From: CAZNNH01 sp964574335
GTDB lineage: Bacteria > Acidobacteriota > Vicinamibacteria > Fen-336
DNA length: 64,000 nucleotides
Assembly: GCA_964574335.1 (NCBI GenBank)
Contig: CAZNNH010000004.1
Coordinates: forward strand, 1-64,000
Direction of reading: 5' to 3'
Shown: piece by piece, positions 53,797 to 62,194 of the stretch
Position numbering within the stretch: position 1 is the stretch's first letter
Layout: each line of letters starts with the position of its first letter
Program-made: the position numbers and the translations under genes
The notes under the pieces: generated by a model
Told to the model about the DNA's origin: nothing
The model's input: the letters and a program-made list of their open reading frames with translations, nothing else
The model's database searches: none

Positions 53797-54699
53797 ATGG
53801 CCTATCGAAGGACTCTCAGGCGGGCGGTTGGCTGCACCGGGATCGGCCTTCACTCCGGCCGCGCCGTCCACCTCGAGATCAAGCCGGCGCCCGCCGAGCA
53901 TGGCATCCGCTTCCTCCGGACGGACGTGGGCGTGACCATCCCCGCCACCCTCGCCCACCTGGGTCGGACCGACCACGCCACCTCCCTGAGCGCCGGGGGC
54001 TTCTCGGTGGAGACGGTGGAACACCTGCTCTCGGCCCTGCAGGGCCTCGGTGTGGACGACGCTCTGGTGGAGGTCGACCGCCCAGAGCTGCCGATCCTGG
54101 ATGGCAGCGCGGCCCCGTACGTGTTCCTTCTTCACGAAGCCGGGCTCCGACCGCAGCGAGCGCCCCGGCGGTTCCTCAAGGTCCTCCAGCCGGTCGAGGT
54201 GGTTCACGGCGGCAAGCGCGTACGGCTCTCTCCTGCCGACCACTTCCGTGTCAGCTACTCCATCGGCTTCGAGCACCCGCTGCTCCGGCGCCAGTCGGCG
54301 TCGTTCCGTGTCAGCGCCCAGACCTTCACCGAGAGCATCGCGCCCGCCCGCACCTTCGGCTTCCTGAGAGAGGTCGAGCAGCTTCGGCGCAAGGGGCTCG
54401 CCCTCGGTGGGAGCCTGGAGAACGCGGTGGTGATCAGCGAGGGCGGGGTGCTCAACAACAACCTGCGCTTCCAGGACGAGTTCGTCCGCCACAAGATCCT
54501 GGACGCGGTTGGCGACCTCGCCCTGCTCGGGCGCCCCCTCCTCGCCCACCTCGAAGCCGAGAAGGCCGGGCACGCGATGCACACAGCCGTCGCCCAGCGG
54601 CTTCTGGAGACGCCGGAAGCCTGGGCCTTGGTCGCCCATCCCCAGCTTCCTACCGTAGACGTGGCGCCGGCCCGGGAGCCGGTCCTCGAGATTCCCTGA
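53797..54699 (+). CDS. lpxC: UDP-3-O-acyl-N-acetylglucosamine deacetylase
   Basis: Committed zinc-dependent step of lipid A synthesis. 300 residues with zinc ligands H76 (in VETVEH, with catalytic E75), H232 and D236 (RHKILD), and the catalytic-site His259 (GHAMH). Its presence is firm evidence for an LPS outer membrane. It sits alone on the plus strand between minus-strand genes. Confidence 0.96.
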   Translation: MAYRRTLRRAVGCTGIGLHSGRAVHLEIKPAPAEHGIRFLRTDVGVTIPATLAHLGRTDHATSLSAGGFSVETVEHLLSALQGLGVDDALVEVDRPELPILDGSAAPYVFLLHEAGLRPQRAPRRFLKVLQPVEVVHGGKRVRLSPADHFRVSYSIGFEHPLLRRQSASFRVSAQTFTESIAPARTFGFLREVEQLRRKGLALGGSLENAVVISEGGVLNNNLRFQDEFVRHKILDAVGDLALLGRPLLAHLEAEKAGHAMHTAVAQRLLETPEAWALVAHPQLPTVDVAPAREPVLEIP

Positions 54700-54722
54700 T
54701 CACGACCCGCCGGGGGAGCGGC

Positions 54723-55133
54723 CTACTTCCCCTTGGGCTCGACCACTGTCGCCAAAAGCAGCACCGTGAAGGACTTCTGGCCCATGTCATTGGAGTGTAT
54801 CAGGACCCTCTTGCGGAGGTGACGGGGGCTGGACCCGGTCCTCAGCGTGGCGCGCAGCACCGTGCTCTCGCCGGGGGCGAGGAGCTTGTCGTCGAGCAGC
54901 GCCGCCGTGCACCCGCAGTCGGTCAGCACCTTCTCGATCACGAGCTCCTTGGTCCCCTGATTGGAGACCGTGAACTCCTTCTCCACCGTCTTGTTGGGGA
55001 GCACCTCGCCGAAGTCGAATTGCGACGGCTCGACGGCGATCCGCGGCCCGCGGATCCTCCCCTTGGCCGGCCCGTCAGAACCTGCCGGCAAGAGCAGCAG
55101 CCCTGCCAGCAGCAGCCCCAGACCACCCGTCAT
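54723..55133 (-). CDS. DUF1573-domain secreted protein
   Basis: 136 residues: an N-terminal signal peptide (GLGLLLAGLLLLPAGSDG) and one Ig-like DUF1573 domain with the hallmark FDFGEVLPNKTVEKEFTVSN and DCGCTAAL. The function of the family is unknown; the two cysteines in DCGC may form a disulfide or bind metal. It is coupled by an ATGA overlap to the small gene upstream. Confidence 0.85.
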   Translation of the reverse strand: MTGGLGLLLAGLLLLPAGSDGPAKGRIRGPRIAVEPSQFDFGEVLPNKTVEKEFTVSNQGTKELVIEKVLTDCGCTAALLDDKLLAPGESTVLRATLRTGSSPRHLRKRVLIHSNDMGQKSFTVLLLATVVEPKGK

Positions 55134-55441
55134 GATGACCTCCCCGCTGCCCGCCCCCGAGCCTTCTTTCTGTTGTTCCCCGAGGTCAGCCGCCGCATGT
55201 AGGCGTCCAGGATCTCGTTCTCGTAGGTGACCGAGTTCAGGAACAGGCTCTCTACAAGATAACTCTGCCGGTCCTCCTCGGTCATCTGGGTCACCAGCCC
55301 CCGGATCTCCCGCATCATGTCCTCGAAGGAGACCTGGAGCTTCTTCTTGAGCGTGACCTCCCGGTACAGGGTCTCGAGCAGCGCCAGAAGGTCCCCGTCC
55401 AGGGGGAGCTCGAAGCCCGTCGATAGCCGGACGCTACGCAC
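55130..55441 (-). CDS. Hypothetical protein, coupled to STAS and DUF1573 genes
   Basis: 103 residues, not recognised. It is mostly helical and charged (LLALLETLYREVTLKKKLQVSF; EEDRQSYLVESLFLNS) with a basic tail (NNRKKARGRAAGR). No signal peptide or transmembrane segment. Both ends overlap neighbours (8 bp with STAS, 4 bp with DUF1573), so it is surely translated as part of this cassette. Confidence 0.8.
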   Translation of the reverse strand: MRSVRLSTGFELPLDGDLLALLETLYREVTLKKKLQVSFEDMMREIRGLVTQMTEEDRQSYLVESLFLNSVTYENEILDAYMRRLTSGNNRKKARGRAAGRSS

Positions 55442-55802
55442 CGCCGCGGCCCTCCGAGGCCTGGCTGCCGAACGCCAGCAGCGCCTCCTTTTCGTCCTTG
55501 TGAATCTCGATGATCCGGTGGACCCCGGTCATCGAGAGCATGGTCTCGACGCGTGGCTGGAGGCCGCTCAGCCGGAGCCGCCCCGAGCGGTCGTCCAAGA
55601 GCCGATGGATGTCCATCAGGCAGCCGATCGAGGCGCTGTCGACGTAGCTGACCGCAGCCAGGTCGATCACCAGCCCGCGGGCCCCCTCCTCGACCAACTG
55701 CCTGATGTCCGCGAAGAACGAGGACAGGACCGGGTAGGTGAGCTTCGCTTCTTGGACGCGCACCACCCGGACCTCTCCGTGACTCTCCACCAGAAGACGC
55801 AT
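55434..55802 (-). CDS. STAS-domain protein (anti-sigma factor antagonist family)
   Basis: 122 residues from ATG 55802. STAS fold with the phosphosite region YVDSASIGCLMD; the predicted phospho-serine is in DSAS. Start codon lies 4 bp after the ECF sigma stop, whose last codons carry the RBS (AGGTGA). Unlike normal Rsb modules, no anti-sigma kinase gene is adjacent. Confidence 0.85.
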   Translation of the reverse strand: MRLLVESHGEVRVVRVQEAKLTYPVLSSFFADIRQLVEEGARGLVIDLAAVSYVDSASIGCLMDIHRLLDDRSGRLRLSGLQPRVETMLSMTGVHRIIEIHKDEKEALLAFGSQASEGRGGA

Positions 55803-55806
55803 CAGC

Positions 55807-56415
55807 TCACCTCCGAGCCTCGGCCCGTCGTCGCCCTGGCCGTGCCATCCCCCCACCCCCGGGCTGCTGGGCGCGCAGCAGCAGACGGGTCAGCTCCTCG
55901 CGTCCCCGGTTGATCCGGCTCTTGACCGTCCCCTCGGGCAGCCGCAGCCGGTCCGCCATCTCCTGGTAGCTGAGCCCCTGGAGGTCGCGGAGCACGACCG
56001 CCTCCCGCAGCTTGTCGGGGAGCAGCTCGAGGCCTCGACGGAGGAAACCCCTCCGGTCGAGGTCCTCGAGGGTGCGGTGTGGGTTGCCGTACTTCGCCGG
56101 AGCCAGATCGAAGGCCACCAGGTCCTCGACCAGGACCTCTCGCTCCCGCTTGCGGGCCCGGTAGTGGTCGATGCAGTAGTTGCGGGCCACGCTGGACAGC
56201 CAGGTAGAGAAGTCGGCGTCCCGGTGGAACTTGTCCAGGCTCTTGAAGACCTTCAGGAACACCTCCTGGGTCAGGTCCTCCGCCTGATCGTGCTTGCCCG
56301 TGAACTTGTAGGCGATGTGGAAGACCTTCCTCCGGAAGCGAGTGACGATTTGCTCCCAGGCGGCGTTGTCTCTGCGCAGGCAGCGCTCGATCAGCTCGCC
56401 GTCGGATGCCGTCAC
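55807..56415 (-). CDS. ECF-family RNA polymerase sigma factor
   Basis: 202 residues from GTG 56415 (VTASDGELIERCLRRDN), with ATG 56511 a possible earlier start. Sigma region 2 (FHIAYKFTGKHDQAEDLTQEVFLKVFKSL, FSTWLSSVARNYCIDHYRARKRE) and region 4 (LPDKLREAVVLRDLQGLSYQEMADRLRLPEGTVKSRINRGREEL) are both clear. ECF factors are usually followed by an anti-sigma membrane gene; here a STAS gene follows instead. Confidence 0.93.
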   Translation of the reverse strand: MTASDGELIERCLRRDNAAWEQIVTRFRRKVFHIAYKFTGKHDQAEDLTQEVFLKVFKSLDKFHRDADFSTWLSSVARNYCIDHYRARKREREVLVEDLVAFDLAPAKYGNPHRTLEDLDRRGFLRRGLELLPDKLREAVVLRDLQGLSYQEMADRLRLPEGTVKSRINRGREELTRLLLRAQQPGGGGMARPGRRRAEARR

Positions 56416-56524
56416 TCTACCCCCGGCCGAGGGCTGCGCTCTGGGTTGGGTTCCCGCCGTGCTCCGACCTTCCTGGGTTCGGATGATAGGTGGCGATGCC
56501 GACAGAATCAAACCAGGCGGGCAG

Positions 56525-57355
56525 CTACTGAAGCACGGGTCGCCCCGCCTGGCTCCAAGCCGTGAACCAGAAGCTCCCGCACTCGCCGGCGGCCTGGCTC
56601 AGCCGACCGCTGATGATGTCGCGGATGCGATCGGCCAGGGCCTCGTAGTAGAGCTCGGTGTAGCCGCCCCGGCCGCGGTGGGCGAGGTCTTCCTCGTAGA
56701 GCAGGTTGTCGACCCAGATGTAGCTGGCCAGGATCAAGCCGAAGACGTGCTCGTACGGGTCGTCCAGGAAGTGAGCGGCGTCCGGTTTCACCTTGATCGC
56801 CTTCTCGGCGGCCTCGGGGAACTTCTGGCTCAGGCGCACCCAGAGCCCGTGCTGTTCGGTCATCTGCCCGTCGAAGTTCTCGGTCAGGGCCAGTGGGTTG
56901 TGCAGGTCGGTCACCAGGCTGGCGAGGGTGTCGGACTCGGCGAGAATGCGCCCCTTGTCAGCGGCGCGGAAGGCCTCTACCAGGCGGGCGTAGGCGTCGT
57001 CGATGAGCCACGGTAGGCGACCGACCCTGTCGGCTGTCGCGCCGAAACGCGCCTTCAGCTCCTTTTCGGAGCGGGGTATGTCGCGGAACGGGAACGGGGC
57101 CACCAGATCGGCCGCGAACCGTCGCTCCGGTCCCTCTGTAGGCAACTCGGCATCTGGGGCCAGGCTGGGAAGCTCGTCGCGGTGGTCACGGTAGAACTTC
57201 TTGAGCCCCTTGGGCAGGGTATCGACCGCAGCGGAGGTGACCAGTCGGTGCGCCACCGGGCCCCACGCCCAAGCGGCCCCAGGATTGAGGGCCAACGTCG
57301 CCGCCAGGCACGCACCCACCAACACCGGCCACCGTCGCTCCCGCGGGTCGATCAT
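56525..57355 (-). CDS. Secreted S1/P1 nuclease-like protein, probably degenerate
   Basis: 276 residues with a signal peptide (residues 1-30, cleavage after AWA) that would leave Trp31 as the mature N-terminus followed by His36. This W-N4-H start is exactly that of S1/P1 nucleases and zinc phospholipase C, whose N-terminal Trp binds zinc. Downstream, TDLHNPLALTENFDGQ aligns with the family's GDxHxPLH region, but several expected ligands are replaced (see findings). Function unclear; location periplasmic or extracellular. Confidence 0.7.
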   Translation of the reverse strand: MIDPRERRWPVLVGACLAATLALNPGAAWAWGPVAHRLVTSAAVDTLPKGLKKFYRDHRDELPSLAPDAELPTEGPERRFAADLVAPFPFRDIPRSEKELKARFGATADRVGRLPWLIDDAYARLVEAFRAADKGRILAESDTLASLVTDLHNPLALTENFDGQMTEQHGLWVRLSQKFPEAAEKAIKVKPDAAHFLDDPYEHVFGLILASYIWVDNLLYEEDLAHRGRGGYTELYYEALADRIRDIISGRLSQAAGECGSFWFTAWSQAGRPVLQ

Positions 57356-57371
57356 CGTCTCCCTCCACTCT

Positions 57372-58097
57372 TCACCGAGCCACCCGCGCCACCGTCAGCA
57401 GGCGGACCGCACGCGCCCCGGCCTGCCGAAGCGCCGAAGCACAGGCACGGCTGGTGGCCCCGGTCGTACACACGTCGTCCACCAGCACGACCTTCTTTCC
57501 ATGAATCCGAGCCCGACGTCGAACCACGAACGCGCCGGCTACGTTTCGGCGTCGGCCCGCCGCCGAGAGCCCGGTTTGTGGCGCTGTCTCCTTGCGGCGG
57601 GTCAGGGCGTCCTTCTCCACCGGGACACCCGCCCGTCGCGCCAGCGCCGTGGCGATCAGCTCGGCCTGATTGTAGCCGCGCTGCCGGCGCCTTCGCGGGT
57701 GGAGGGGAATCGGCACCACCACCGCCCCCGGATCGAAGAGCGCCCGCACCTCTGCCTCCCGCCACAGTAGCTCGGCGAGCCGCCCCGACACCCGCTGGCG
57801 GCCCTTGAACTTGAGCTCCTGAACCAGGATCTTGAGGGGGCCTTCGTAGGGACCGAGGCTGGCCCCTGCGTCGAAGTGGGAGAGCCCCCGCCGACATCGC
57901 CCGCAGGGTCCAGAAACGGTCTCGGGCAGGATCGTGCCACACTCACAGGCCCCGCCGCGGTGGCGCGGGAGACGTTGCCAGCACCGCTCGCACAGCGGCC
58001 CCTGCAGAGGTCGCTCGACCGGGTCGCTGCACGCCGGGCAACGAGCCGGAAAGACCAGGGCCAGGACCGGGTCGATCACCCGTGCCAGAGAAGCCAT
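57372..58097 (-). CDS. comF: ComF-family phosphoribosyltransferase-like protein
   Basis: 241 residues: an N-terminal zinc-binding Cys cluster (CPAC, CERC, CECG, CGRC) and a PRTase domain with the PRPP loop VVLVDDVCTTGAT and PIPLHPRRRRQRGYNQAE. ComF/GntX proteins act in DNA uptake for transformation or related metabolism; no other competence gene is near. Confidence 0.92.
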   Translation of the reverse strand: MASLARVIDPVLALVFPARCPACSDPVERPLQGPLCERCWQRLPRHRGGACECGTILPETVSGPCGRCRRGLSHFDAGASLGPYEGPLKILVQELKFKGRQRVSGRLAELLWREAEVRALFDPGAVVVPIPLHPRRRRQRGYNQAELIATALARRAGVPVEKDALTRRKETAPQTGLSAAGRRRNVAGAFVVRRRARIHGKKVVLVDDVCTTGATSRACASALRQAGARAVRLLTVARVAR

Positions 58098-58109
58098 CCC
58101 CGGCTACCG

Positions 58110-58463
58110 CTAGAGCAACCCCTGCTCTTGGAGCTGCTGGCAAGCGATACAGTGGGGGGCCCAAGGCACCGCATCGAGGCGCCGCTTCTCGATCTCGCCA
58201 CTGCAGGCGATGCAGGTGCCGAAGCGACGGTCCTCGATGCGCAGCAGCGCCTCGTCGACGAGGTGGAGCATCTCCCGCTCCGAGTTCGAGAGGCTGAACA
58301 AGAACTCCTTGGTGTATGAGTTCGAGGCCTTGTCGGCGATGTCCTGGGCCCCTTCCCCGTCGGCTTCCATGCCGTAGCTCTTGTTCTTGTTGTAGGCCCG
58401 GAGTATCTCCTGCTTTCGCTGGATCAGTTGATCCCTGAAGCCCTTCAGCTTTTTCTGGTCCAT
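58110..58463 (-). CDS. DksA/TraR C4-type zinc-finger protein
   Basis: 117 residues: a coiled-coil (about 1-80) then a C4 zinc finger (CIAC ... CIAC) ahead of a short tail. Family members enter the RNA polymerase secondary channel and tune rRNA and stress promoters with ppGpp. Whether it is a true DksA (needs acidic tip residues) or a paralogue cannot be settled by eye. It lies 12 bp upstream of comF. Confidence 0.85.
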   Translation of the reverse strand: MDQKKLKGFRDQLIQRKQEILRAYNKNKSYGMEADGEGAQDIADKASNSYTKEFLFSLSNSEREMLHLVDEALLRIEDRRFGTCIACSGEIEKRRLDAVPWAPHCIACQQLQEQGLL

Positions 58464-58518
58464 TCTAGGGCCGTCTCCTCATGTCTCTGGGCACCCGGTC
58501 GGGCCGCTCGGACCCATC

Positions 58519-59469
58519 TCACGGGATCCCGTATCGCTTGCGTTTCTCCCACAGCGCCTTGCGGCTGATCCCCAGGATCGAGGCCGCCCTGGTCTGGCTG
58601 CCGCCCACCACCTCGAGCACGTGCCGGATGTAGGCCTGCTCCACGTCGCGCAATGACAGGTAGCGCTCGCGTCCGGCCCACAACGTGGTCGGCTGTTCGA
58701 GCAGGTGGCCGGGGAAGGCCGAGCACCGGATGGTGTCGCCGTCGGCATACAGGGCCGCCCGCTCGACCACCGACCGGAGCTCCCGGACGTTCCCCGGCCA
58801 GGCGTAGCCCCGCAGCAGGGACAGCGCCTCGTCGTCGAAGCCCCGGGCCCCGGTGGTGCCGCGGGTGCGTTCCCGGGCCAGGAACCGCTCCGCCAGCGGG
58901 CGGATGTCCTCGCGCCGGCTGCGGAGTGGCGGCAACGTCAGCGGGACGACGCTCAGCCGATGGAACAGATCCTCGCGGAAGGTCCCCTCGGCCACCGCGG
59001 CCCGCAGATCGATGTTCGAGGAGGCCACGAACCGGACGTCGACCTCGAGGGTGCGGGTCCCCCCCAGCCGCTCGAAGCGGCGGTCCTCCACCACCCTCAG
59101 CAGCTTGGCCTGCAGGGGGAGGGTCAGATCCTGTATCTGATCAAAGTACAGCGTGCCCCCGGCGGCCATCTCGATCTTGCCCGCCTTGGCCTGACGGGCG
59201 TCGGTGAAGGCGCCCCGCTCATGCCCGAACAGCTCCGACTCCAGCAGGTTCTCGGGGATCGACGGGCAGTGAACCTTCACGAAGGCGCTGTCGCGCCGCG
59301 GGCCCCCGTAGTGTAGCCAGTGGGCGAGCAGGTCCTTGCCGGTACCGCTCTCTCCCTCGAGCAGCACCGGGCTGCGGGCCGCCGCCAGGCGACCGGTGAT
59401 CTCCAAGATCTCCCGCATCGCCGGCGAGGCCGCCACCACCCCGCTGGGAGCACCCAGGAGTGCCTCCAT
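58519..59469 (-). CDS. Sigma54-activator-like AAA+ regulator with altered motifs
   Basis: 316 residues: AAA+ domain and a C-terminal Fis-type helix-turn-helix (SQTRAASILGISRKALWEKRKRYGI). There is no N-terminal sensor domain. The motifs depart from the norm: Walker A ends GTGKD instead of GTGKE, the sigma54-contact loop is GAFTDA (86-91) instead of GAFTGA, and Walker B reads LYFDQI with Gln111 where the catalytic Glu is expected. The Arg-finger segment FREDLFHRL is intact. It may be an unusual or sigma54-independent activator, or a repressor-like regulator. Confidence 0.85.
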   Translation of the reverse strand: MEALLGAPSGVVAASPAMREILEITGRLAAARSPVLLEGESGTGKDLLAHWLHYGGPRRDSAFVKVHCPSIPENLLESELFGHERGAFTDARQAKAGKIEMAAGGTLYFDQIQDLTLPLQAKLLRVVEDRRFERLGGTRTLEVDVRFVASSNIDLRAAVAEGTFREDLFHRLSVVPLTLPPLRSRREDIRPLAERFLARERTRGTTGARGFDDEALSLLRGYAWPGNVRELRSVVERAALYADGDTIRCSAFPGHLLEQPTTLWAGRERYLSLRDVEQAYIRHVLEVVGGSQTRAASILGISRKALWEKRKRYGIP

Positions 59470-59813
59470 CAGCCCGCCACCTCTCGACGTACCGCCGCAC
59501 CCCAGAGCCGCTCAAGATCGTAGAAGTCTCGCGAGCGCGCGGTCATCACGTGGACCACGAAGTCCCCGTAGTCGATCAGGACCCACTCCTGCCGGGGATA
59601 GCCTTCGATGTGGCCGGGTCGCCGCTTCGTTTCCCGGAGTGCTTCGAGGATCGCATCGGCGATGGCCACCACCTGCCTCTGGTTGGCCCCGGAGGCGAGC
59701 AGGAAGTAGTCGGTGAGGGTGGCCTCTTCCCTGAGGTCCAGCACCACCACCTGACTCGCCTTCTTGTCGAGCGCGGCCGAGGCCGCCCGTTCGAGGCAGA
59801 TCTCCAGGCTCAT
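59469..59813 (-). CDS. rsfS: Ribosomal silencing factor RsfS
   Basis: Blocks joining of ribosomal subunits by binding L14 when nutrients are scarce. 114 residues from ATG 59813, overlapping the nadD stop (ATGA). Signature TDYFLLASGANQRQVVAIADAI and WVLIDYGDFVVHVM. It ends at the base where the sigma54-activator-like gene begins. Confidence 0.95.
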   Translation of the reverse strand: MSLEICLERAASAALDKKASQVVVLDLREEATLTDYFLLASGANQRQVVAIADAILEALRETKRRPGHIEGYPRQEWVLIDYGDFVVHVMTARSRDFYDLERLWGAAVRREVAG

Positions 59814-60385
59814 CGGTAGAGGCCCCGCTTCTCGATGTGCTCGGCCACCGAGCTCGGCACCAGGAAACGGACGCTGTGCCCGTCGCGCACGGACCGCCGA
59901 ACTGACGTGGCCGAGATGGCCAGCCCGGTGCCGGGGATCGGCCGGACGCCTGGCGGGGGATCGTCCGGCTCGAAGGGCAGCGGGTTGCCCGGCCGTGTCA
60001 CCACCGCTACCGAGCAGAGGCTCAGGAGGCGATCGGGGTCCTTCCAGTGGCGCAGGTCGGGGTAGGTATCGCTGCCCACGATCAGGAACAGCCCGTCTTC
60101 CGGACGCTCTCGGGCCAGCGTCTCCAGCGTGTCCACGGTGTAGCTGGGGCCGTCTCGTCGCAGCTCGACGTCGCAGGCGACGAAGTGCGGGACACCCCGG
60201 GTGGCCAGGCAAACCATGGCGAAACGGTCGAGGGGCGAAGACCTGGGCTGGTCGCGGTGGGGCGGCACATGGCAGGGAACGAAGACCACCTGGTCGAGCC
60301 GGAGGGCGTCGTAGGCACACTCGGCGGCGCGCAGGTGACCCAGGTGGATCGGGTCGAAGGTCCCGCCCATGAAGCCGACTCTCAC
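59810..60385 (-). CDS. nadD: Nicotinate-nucleotide adenylyltransferase
   Basis: Makes deamido-NAD from NaMN and ATP. 191 residues; nucleotidyltransferase motif GGTFDPIHLGHL with HxGH at 14-17, and ISATSVRRSVRDG near the C-terminus. Its start overlaps the obgE stop by 4 bp. Confidence 0.96.
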   Translation of the reverse strand: MRVGFMGGTFDPIHLGHLRAAECAYDALRLDQVVFVPCHVPPHRDQPRSSPLDRFAMVCLATRGVPHFVACDVELRRDGPSYTVDTLETLARERPEDGLFLIVGSDTYPDLRHWKDPDRLLSLCSVAVVTRPGNPLPFEPDDPPPGVRPIPGTGLAISATSVRRSVRDGHSVRFLVPSSVAEHIEKRGLYR

Positions 60386-61410
60386 GCCGGGCGCTCCAGT
60401 CCAGACGGCCCAACACCCCGCTGCAGGAGCCGCGCCATCGCCCGCTTCAGCTCCTGGACTCCGAGGCCGGATACCGACGACACCGGGATCACCGTCAGAC
60501 CCAGCCCGGACGCCTCGTCGCGCAGCCGTGGGAGCGGATCGTCCCCGGGGTCAACCGCGTCCCGCTTGGTGGCCACGACCAACTGCGGCTTGTCCAGAAG
60601 CTCCGGGCTCCACAGCCGTACCTCCTCACGCACCATCTGGAAGGCCCCAACGGCGCTCTCTCCGGTCCCGACGCCGGTGTCCACCACGTGGACCAGGGCC
60701 CGGGTGCGCTGGACGTGACGCAGGAACTGAAGGCCCAGCCCGGCCCCGTGTCGGGCGCCCTCGATGATGCCGGGGATGTCGGCGGCCACGTACTGCGCCT
60801 GGTCGACCGCCACCATCCCCAAGACCGGCGTCAGGGTGGTGAAGGGGTAGCTCGCCACCTTGGGCCGTGCCGCCGAGATGCTCGACAGAAGCGTCGACTT
60901 CCCCGCATTGGGGCAGCCCAGGAAGCCCACATCCGCAATCAGGCGTAGCTCCAGGCGCAGCCAGCGCTCCTCCCCGGGAGCGCCCGGGTCGGCCTGACGA
61001 GGGGCGCGATTCCGGTTGGAGAGGAAGCTCCGGTTGCCCCGGCCGCCCCGGCCACCGCTCGCCACTACCAGGCGCTCGCCGGGCCGGAGCACCTCCCCGA
61101 TCAGCTCCTGGGACTCGTCGTCGAAGGCCAGCGTGCCGGGCGGGACCGGCACCAGCAGGTCCTCTCCGGAGCGACCGGAGCGGTTCCCCGAGCTGCCGTG
61201 GCGACCCCGCTGGGCGCGTAGCTCACTGTGGAAGCGCAAGGGGTAGAGGGTGTTGTGGTGAGGTGCTCCCAGCAGCGCCACGCTGCCGCCACACCCGCCG
61301 GAGCCGCCGTCAGGTCCCCCTCGCGGGACATGGGGCTCATGCCGGAAGCTCACGCATCCCCTCCCGCCGTCCCCCCCCTTCACGAAGATCCTGACGCGGT
61401 CGACGAACAT
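60382..61410 (-). CDS. obgE: GTPase ObgE/CgtA
   Basis: Ribosome-associated GTPase in 50S assembly and stress. 342 residues: the glycine-rich Obg domain (1-158), then the G domain with P-loop GCPNAGKS (165-172), DIPGIIEGA and TKRD. It follows rpmA by 28 bp in the standard L21-L27-Obg order. Confidence 0.97.
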   Translation of the reverse strand: MFVDRVRIFVKGGDGGRGCVSFRHEPHVPRGGPDGGSGGCGGSVALLGAPHHNTLYPLRFHSELRAQRGRHGSSGNRSGRSGEDLLVPVPPGTLAFDDESQELIGEVLRPGERLVVASGGRGGRGNRSFLSNRNRAPRQADPGAPGEERWLRLELRLIADVGFLGCPNAGKSTLLSSISAARPKVASYPFTTLTPVLGMVAVDQAQYVAADIPGIIEGARHGAGLGLQFLRHVQRTRALVHVVDTGVGTGESAVGAFQMVREEVRLWSPELLDKPQLVVATKRDAVDPGDDPLPRLRDEASGLGLTVIPVSSVSGLGVQELKRAMARLLQRGVGPSGLERPA

Positions 61411-61438
61411 GGCTCACCGCCTCGGGGGGCGGGGGGGA

Positions 61439-61699
61439 CTAGCCTTCGGCGGGGAGCACGCTGACCCGAAGCCCACGCGAGCCGTGGTCCTCGAATCGGA
61501 CGAAGCCGTCGATCTTCGCGAACAGCGTATGGTCTCGGCCCAGGCCGACGTTCCTTCCCGGTTTCCATCTGGTGCCGTGCTGGCGGATGATGATCGTCCC
61601 GCCGTTGACACGCTCTCCGCCGTAGCGCTTCACGCCAAGCCGCTGGGCGTTGCTGTCGCGGCCGTTGCGGCTCGAGCCCTGACCTTTTTTGTGCGCCAT
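61439..61699 (-). CDS. rpmA: 50S ribosomal protein L27
   Basis: 86 residues beginning MAHKKGQGSSRNGRDSNAQR, the L27 signature at the peptidyl-transferase centre. No N-terminal extension of the Firmicute type is present. It lies between rplU and obgE. Confidence 0.98.
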   Translation of the reverse strand: MAHKKGQGSSRNGRDSNAQRLGVKRYGGERVNGGTIIIRQHGTRWKPGRNVGLGRDHTLFAKIDGFVRFEDHGSRGLRVSVLPAEG

Positions 61700-61776
61700 C
61701 TGAGAACCACCCTCATCCCGAATCTGCCGTGGCGTGCCGGGGCGGCACGCCAGGCGGCCGGGCCCTTGTTGGACGC

Positions 61777-62088
61777 TCAGCCTTCGATCTGGTCGATCCG
61801 GAGTGTCGTGACCGACTGCCGATGGCCTCGGGTACGGCGATAGCCCTTACGCTTCTTGTACTTGAAGACCCGTACCTTGCGATCGCGTCCTTGTTCGAGG
61901 ACCGTGCCCAGGACGGCCGCGCTCTCGATCCGAGGCTTTCCCACCCGGGCTTCCCCGTCGCCGGCCACGAGCAGCACGTCTCCCAGCCGCACGCTCTCCC
62001 CAGACGCCGCGGCCAGGCGTTCGACCCGGATCACGTCCCCGGGCTCGACACGGTACTGCTTGCCGCCCGTCCTCACGATTGCGTACAC
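61777..62088 (-). CDS. rplU: 50S ribosomal protein L21
   Basis: 103 residues from a GTG start preceded by GGAGGAGG. Typical start MYAIVRTGGKQYRVEPGDVI and C-terminal KRRKGYRRTRGHRQ-like basic region. First gene of the rplU-rpmA-obgE-nadD-rsfS run. Confidence 0.97.
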   Translation of the reverse strand: MYAIVRTGGKQYRVEPGDVIRVERLAAASGESVRLGDVLLVAGDGEARVGKPRIESAAVLGTVLEQGRDRKVRVFKYKKRKGYRRTRGHRQSVTTLRIDQIEG

Positions 62089-62103
62089 TGCTTCGCCTCC
62101 TCC

Positions 62104-62156
62104 GGCGTCATCACGCCGAAACCCCAGTGTTTACCACGGGTTTGGCGCCGCGTCAA
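62104..62156 (-). promoter_or_regulatory. Promoter and leader stem of rplU
   Basis: Minus strand: -35 TTGACG (62156-62151), 17-nt spacer, -10 TAAACA (62133-62128). A small stem GGCGT-GATG-ACGCC (62117-62104) lies right before the Shine-Dalgarno of rplU and could be a ribosomal-protein leader element. Confidence 0.5.
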
Positions 62157-62194
62157 CCGAAGAAGCGGCGGAGGCGACTGCCGCCGCCGGGGGG

